From NCBI GenBank assembly GCA_027036655.1, contig JALWEC010000443.1, positions 1-7,296 of the forward strand: a DNA stretch of 7,296 nucleotides, read 5' to 3'. The DNA comes from Melioribacteraceae bacterium. GTDB taxonomy: Bacteria; Bacteroidota; Ignavibacteria; Ignavibacteriales; Melioribacteraceae. Both the position numbers and the translations under genes were made by a program. Each line of letters starts with the position of its first letter. The stretch's first letter is position 1. The notes beneath the pieces are model-generated. The model was not told the origin of the DNA. It ran no database searches and saw nothing but the letters and a program-made list of their open reading frames with translations. Of the stretch, positions 6,493-7,296 are shown piece by piece.

Positions 6493-6924
6493 ATGGAAAC
6501 ACAACGCTTCTCAAATATAAAAACAGAGGAAGAAACAAACAGAATCGCGCGCGATTTTGCATCCCGTATGAAGAAAGGAGATATTGTTCTGCTTGAGGGA
6601 AATCTGGGCGCGGGCAAAACTTTTTTTGTAAGGGAAGTCGCCAAATATTTTGCGATAGATGAAGTTTCAAGTCCGACTTTTGCGATTGTAAACGAATATG
6701 ACGGAAACGTTAAAATATATCATTTCGATTTTTACAGAATTAAAAAGGAAAGGGAACTTTACGACATCGGGATAGACGAATATTTATCAGACGAAGAAGC
6801 GATTACTTTTATTGAATGGGCTGAGCTTTTTCCAAATGCGGTTCCGGAATATTCTTATATTGTAAAAATATTACTACTTAAAAACGGTTTAAGAGAAATA
6901 ACGATTTCAAAAAATGATTATTGA
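6493..6924 (+). CDS. tsaE: tRNA threonylcarbamoyladenosine biosynthesis ATPase TsaE
   Basis: TsaE is the small cytoplasmic P-loop ATPase that works with TsaB and TsaD to transfer threonylcarbamoyl to A37 of ANN-decoding tRNAs. At 143 residues the length is normal for the family. The Walker A motif is GNLGAGKT (36-43) with K42, preceded by the typical KKGDIVLLE strand. Further family motifs are SSPTFAIVNEY (59-69), the Walker-B-like YHFDFYRI (76-83) with D79, and TFIEWAE (105-111). The ATG at 6493 lies a normal distance before Walker A, but no Shine-Dalgarno precedes it. A TTTG (6460-6463) and TTCTTTTG (6480-6487) loosely recall the Bacteroidota promoter boxes and would give an almost leaderless mRNA; this is weak. 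Neither tsaB nor tsaD is adjacent. It stops at TGA 6922-6924. Confidence 0.94.
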   Translation: METQRFSNIKTEEETNRIARDFASRMKKGDIVLLEGNLGAGKTFFVREVAKYFAIDEVSSPTFAIVNEYDGNVKIYHFDFYRIKKERELYDIGIDEYLSDEEAITFIEWAELFPNAVPEYSYIVKILLLKNGLREITISKNDY

Positions 6925-7038
6925 GCAAATCGATAAAATTTAAATACGATTTTTAACTCTTTTTTGCATTTCTTCTTTTCCCTCGGAATGAATTTTACTA
7001 TTTTTAATTAACAAAAAAATAAAGTTGAGATATTTAAA

Positions 7039-7296
7039 ATGACTATTACCAAATTAGAAGATTTATTAAAAGATTCGGATGAAAATAAAATAAGAAAAGC
7101 CGATAAAGTCGCGATTGTCGGCGCCGGAGTAATGGGGCAGGGGATTGCGCAAGCAATAGCTTCAGCCGGCTTGGAAGTAAAGGTTGTTGAGAAAAGCTCG
7201 GACGCGGTAAAGAACTCTCAAGCAAAATTGGAAGAGAGTATGAATCGTGAAATTGCGCGCTGGGGAATGACAACGAGCGAGAAAAAAGCAATTTTA
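7039..7296 (+). CDS. 3-hydroxyacyl-CoA dehydrogenase, NAD-binding N-terminus (3' end outside window)
   Basis: The frame runs from ATG 7039 to the right edge, 86 codons without a stop. It begins MTITKLEDLLKDSDENK, then has the Rossmann segment VAIVGAGVMGQGIAQAIASAG with the dinucleotide motif GxGxxG (residues 28-33). An acidic residue (E51) at the end of the second strand fits NAD rather than NADP. The following part (MNREIARWGMTTSEKKAIL) resembles the helical arm of the 3-hydroxybutyryl-CoA/3-hydroxyacyl-CoA dehydrogenase family. Such enzymes oxidise 3-hydroxyacyl-CoA in fatty-acid degradation, or run in reverse in butyrate-type pathways. A hydrophilic extension of about 22 residues precedes the Rossmann strand, whereas many relatives start directly at it. 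No later in-frame ATG could serve as start, since M32 lies inside the motif. Only the N-terminal part is visible, so fusion to an enoyl-CoA hydratase cannot be excluded. The 114-bp AT-rich gap before it shows no strong signal. Confidence 0.85.
   Translation, partial: MTITKLEDLLKDSDENKIRKADKVAIVGAGVMGQGIAQAIASAGLEVKVVEKSSDAVKNSQAKLEESMNREIARWGMTTSEKKAIL

Noticed and set aside
6914..6943. Overlapping ATGA-type start of a tsaB gene after tsaE
   Set aside because: The frame from ATG 6914 ends after nine codons (MIIEQIDKI) and does not resemble the TsaB N-terminus.
6927..6954. AAATCG/CGATTT hairpin followed by T-rich sequence as tsaE terminator
   Set aside because: There are only six AT-rich pairs around a 14-nt loop and an interrupted T tract. 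It is too weak to call in such AT-rich DNA.
7046..7291. Minus-strand open frame of 81 codons at the right edge
   Set aside because: It is opposite the Rossmann domain of the hydroxyacyl-CoA dehydrogenase. Its serine/leucine/proline-rich product is typical of antisense reading of an A-rich gene.
1..7296. CRISPR array, phage genes, toxin-antitoxin pair or other defence system
   Set aside because: No regularly spaced identical repeats are present, and every supported gene is a housekeeping, peptidase or metabolic family.

Overview
The window looks like a chromosomal segment from a bacterium of the Bacteroidota/Chlorobiota/Ignavibacteriota group, with Ignavibacteria-like my best guess. The basis is: an IF-2 of the type seen in that group; a short TruB that ends without a C-terminal PUA domain; a large periplasmic-type S46 peptidase; moderately AT-rich, GAA/AAA-rich coding sequence; mostly weak or absent Shine-Dalgarno sequences; and intergenic copies of what look like dispersed 'GTCATTCTGA...GAATCTC' and 'ACGCGGAT...CACGGATT' repeats. 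The taxonomic placement is inference from memory, not from a search.

Bases 1-3260 hold a tightly packed plus-strand translation/RNA-modification operon: the C-terminal part of infB (open at the left edge), rbfA, truB and ribF. All junctions overlap (1 bp, 23 bp and 4 bp), so translational coupling is likely. IF-2 acts in initiation, RbfA in 30S maturation, TruB makes tRNA pseudouridine 55, and RibF makes FMN and FAD. In many bacteria rpsO follows ribF; here no rpsO is seen.

Bases 3261-3961 (about 700 bp) carry no gene I can support but are rich in structure. There is a hyphenated inverted repeat (3259-3387) bracketed by an 8-bp direct repeat, a probable intrinsic terminator (3473-3516) with an upstream competing complement, and two dispersed-repeat-like units in convergent orientation within one larger inverted repeat (3580-3762). 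An AT-rich leader runs from there to the next gene.

Bases 3962-6097 encode a complete, exported S46-family serine peptidase (GTG start, good Shine-Dalgarno) with the whole His-Asp-Ser triad and a glycine at the position that separates DPP7-like from DPP11-like enzymes. A strong hairpin follows immediately. Bases 6098-6492 are non-coding and hold two further repeat-like elements. Bases 6493-6924 encode TsaE, the ATPase of the tRNA t6A-modification system. From 7039 to the right edge runs the N-terminal part of an NAD-dependent 3-hydroxyacyl-CoA dehydrogenase.

I did not find a convincing new multi-gene system. All six coding regions belong to recognisable families. The parts that deserve a second look are the structured intergenic elements and the clade and specificity of the S46 peptidase.
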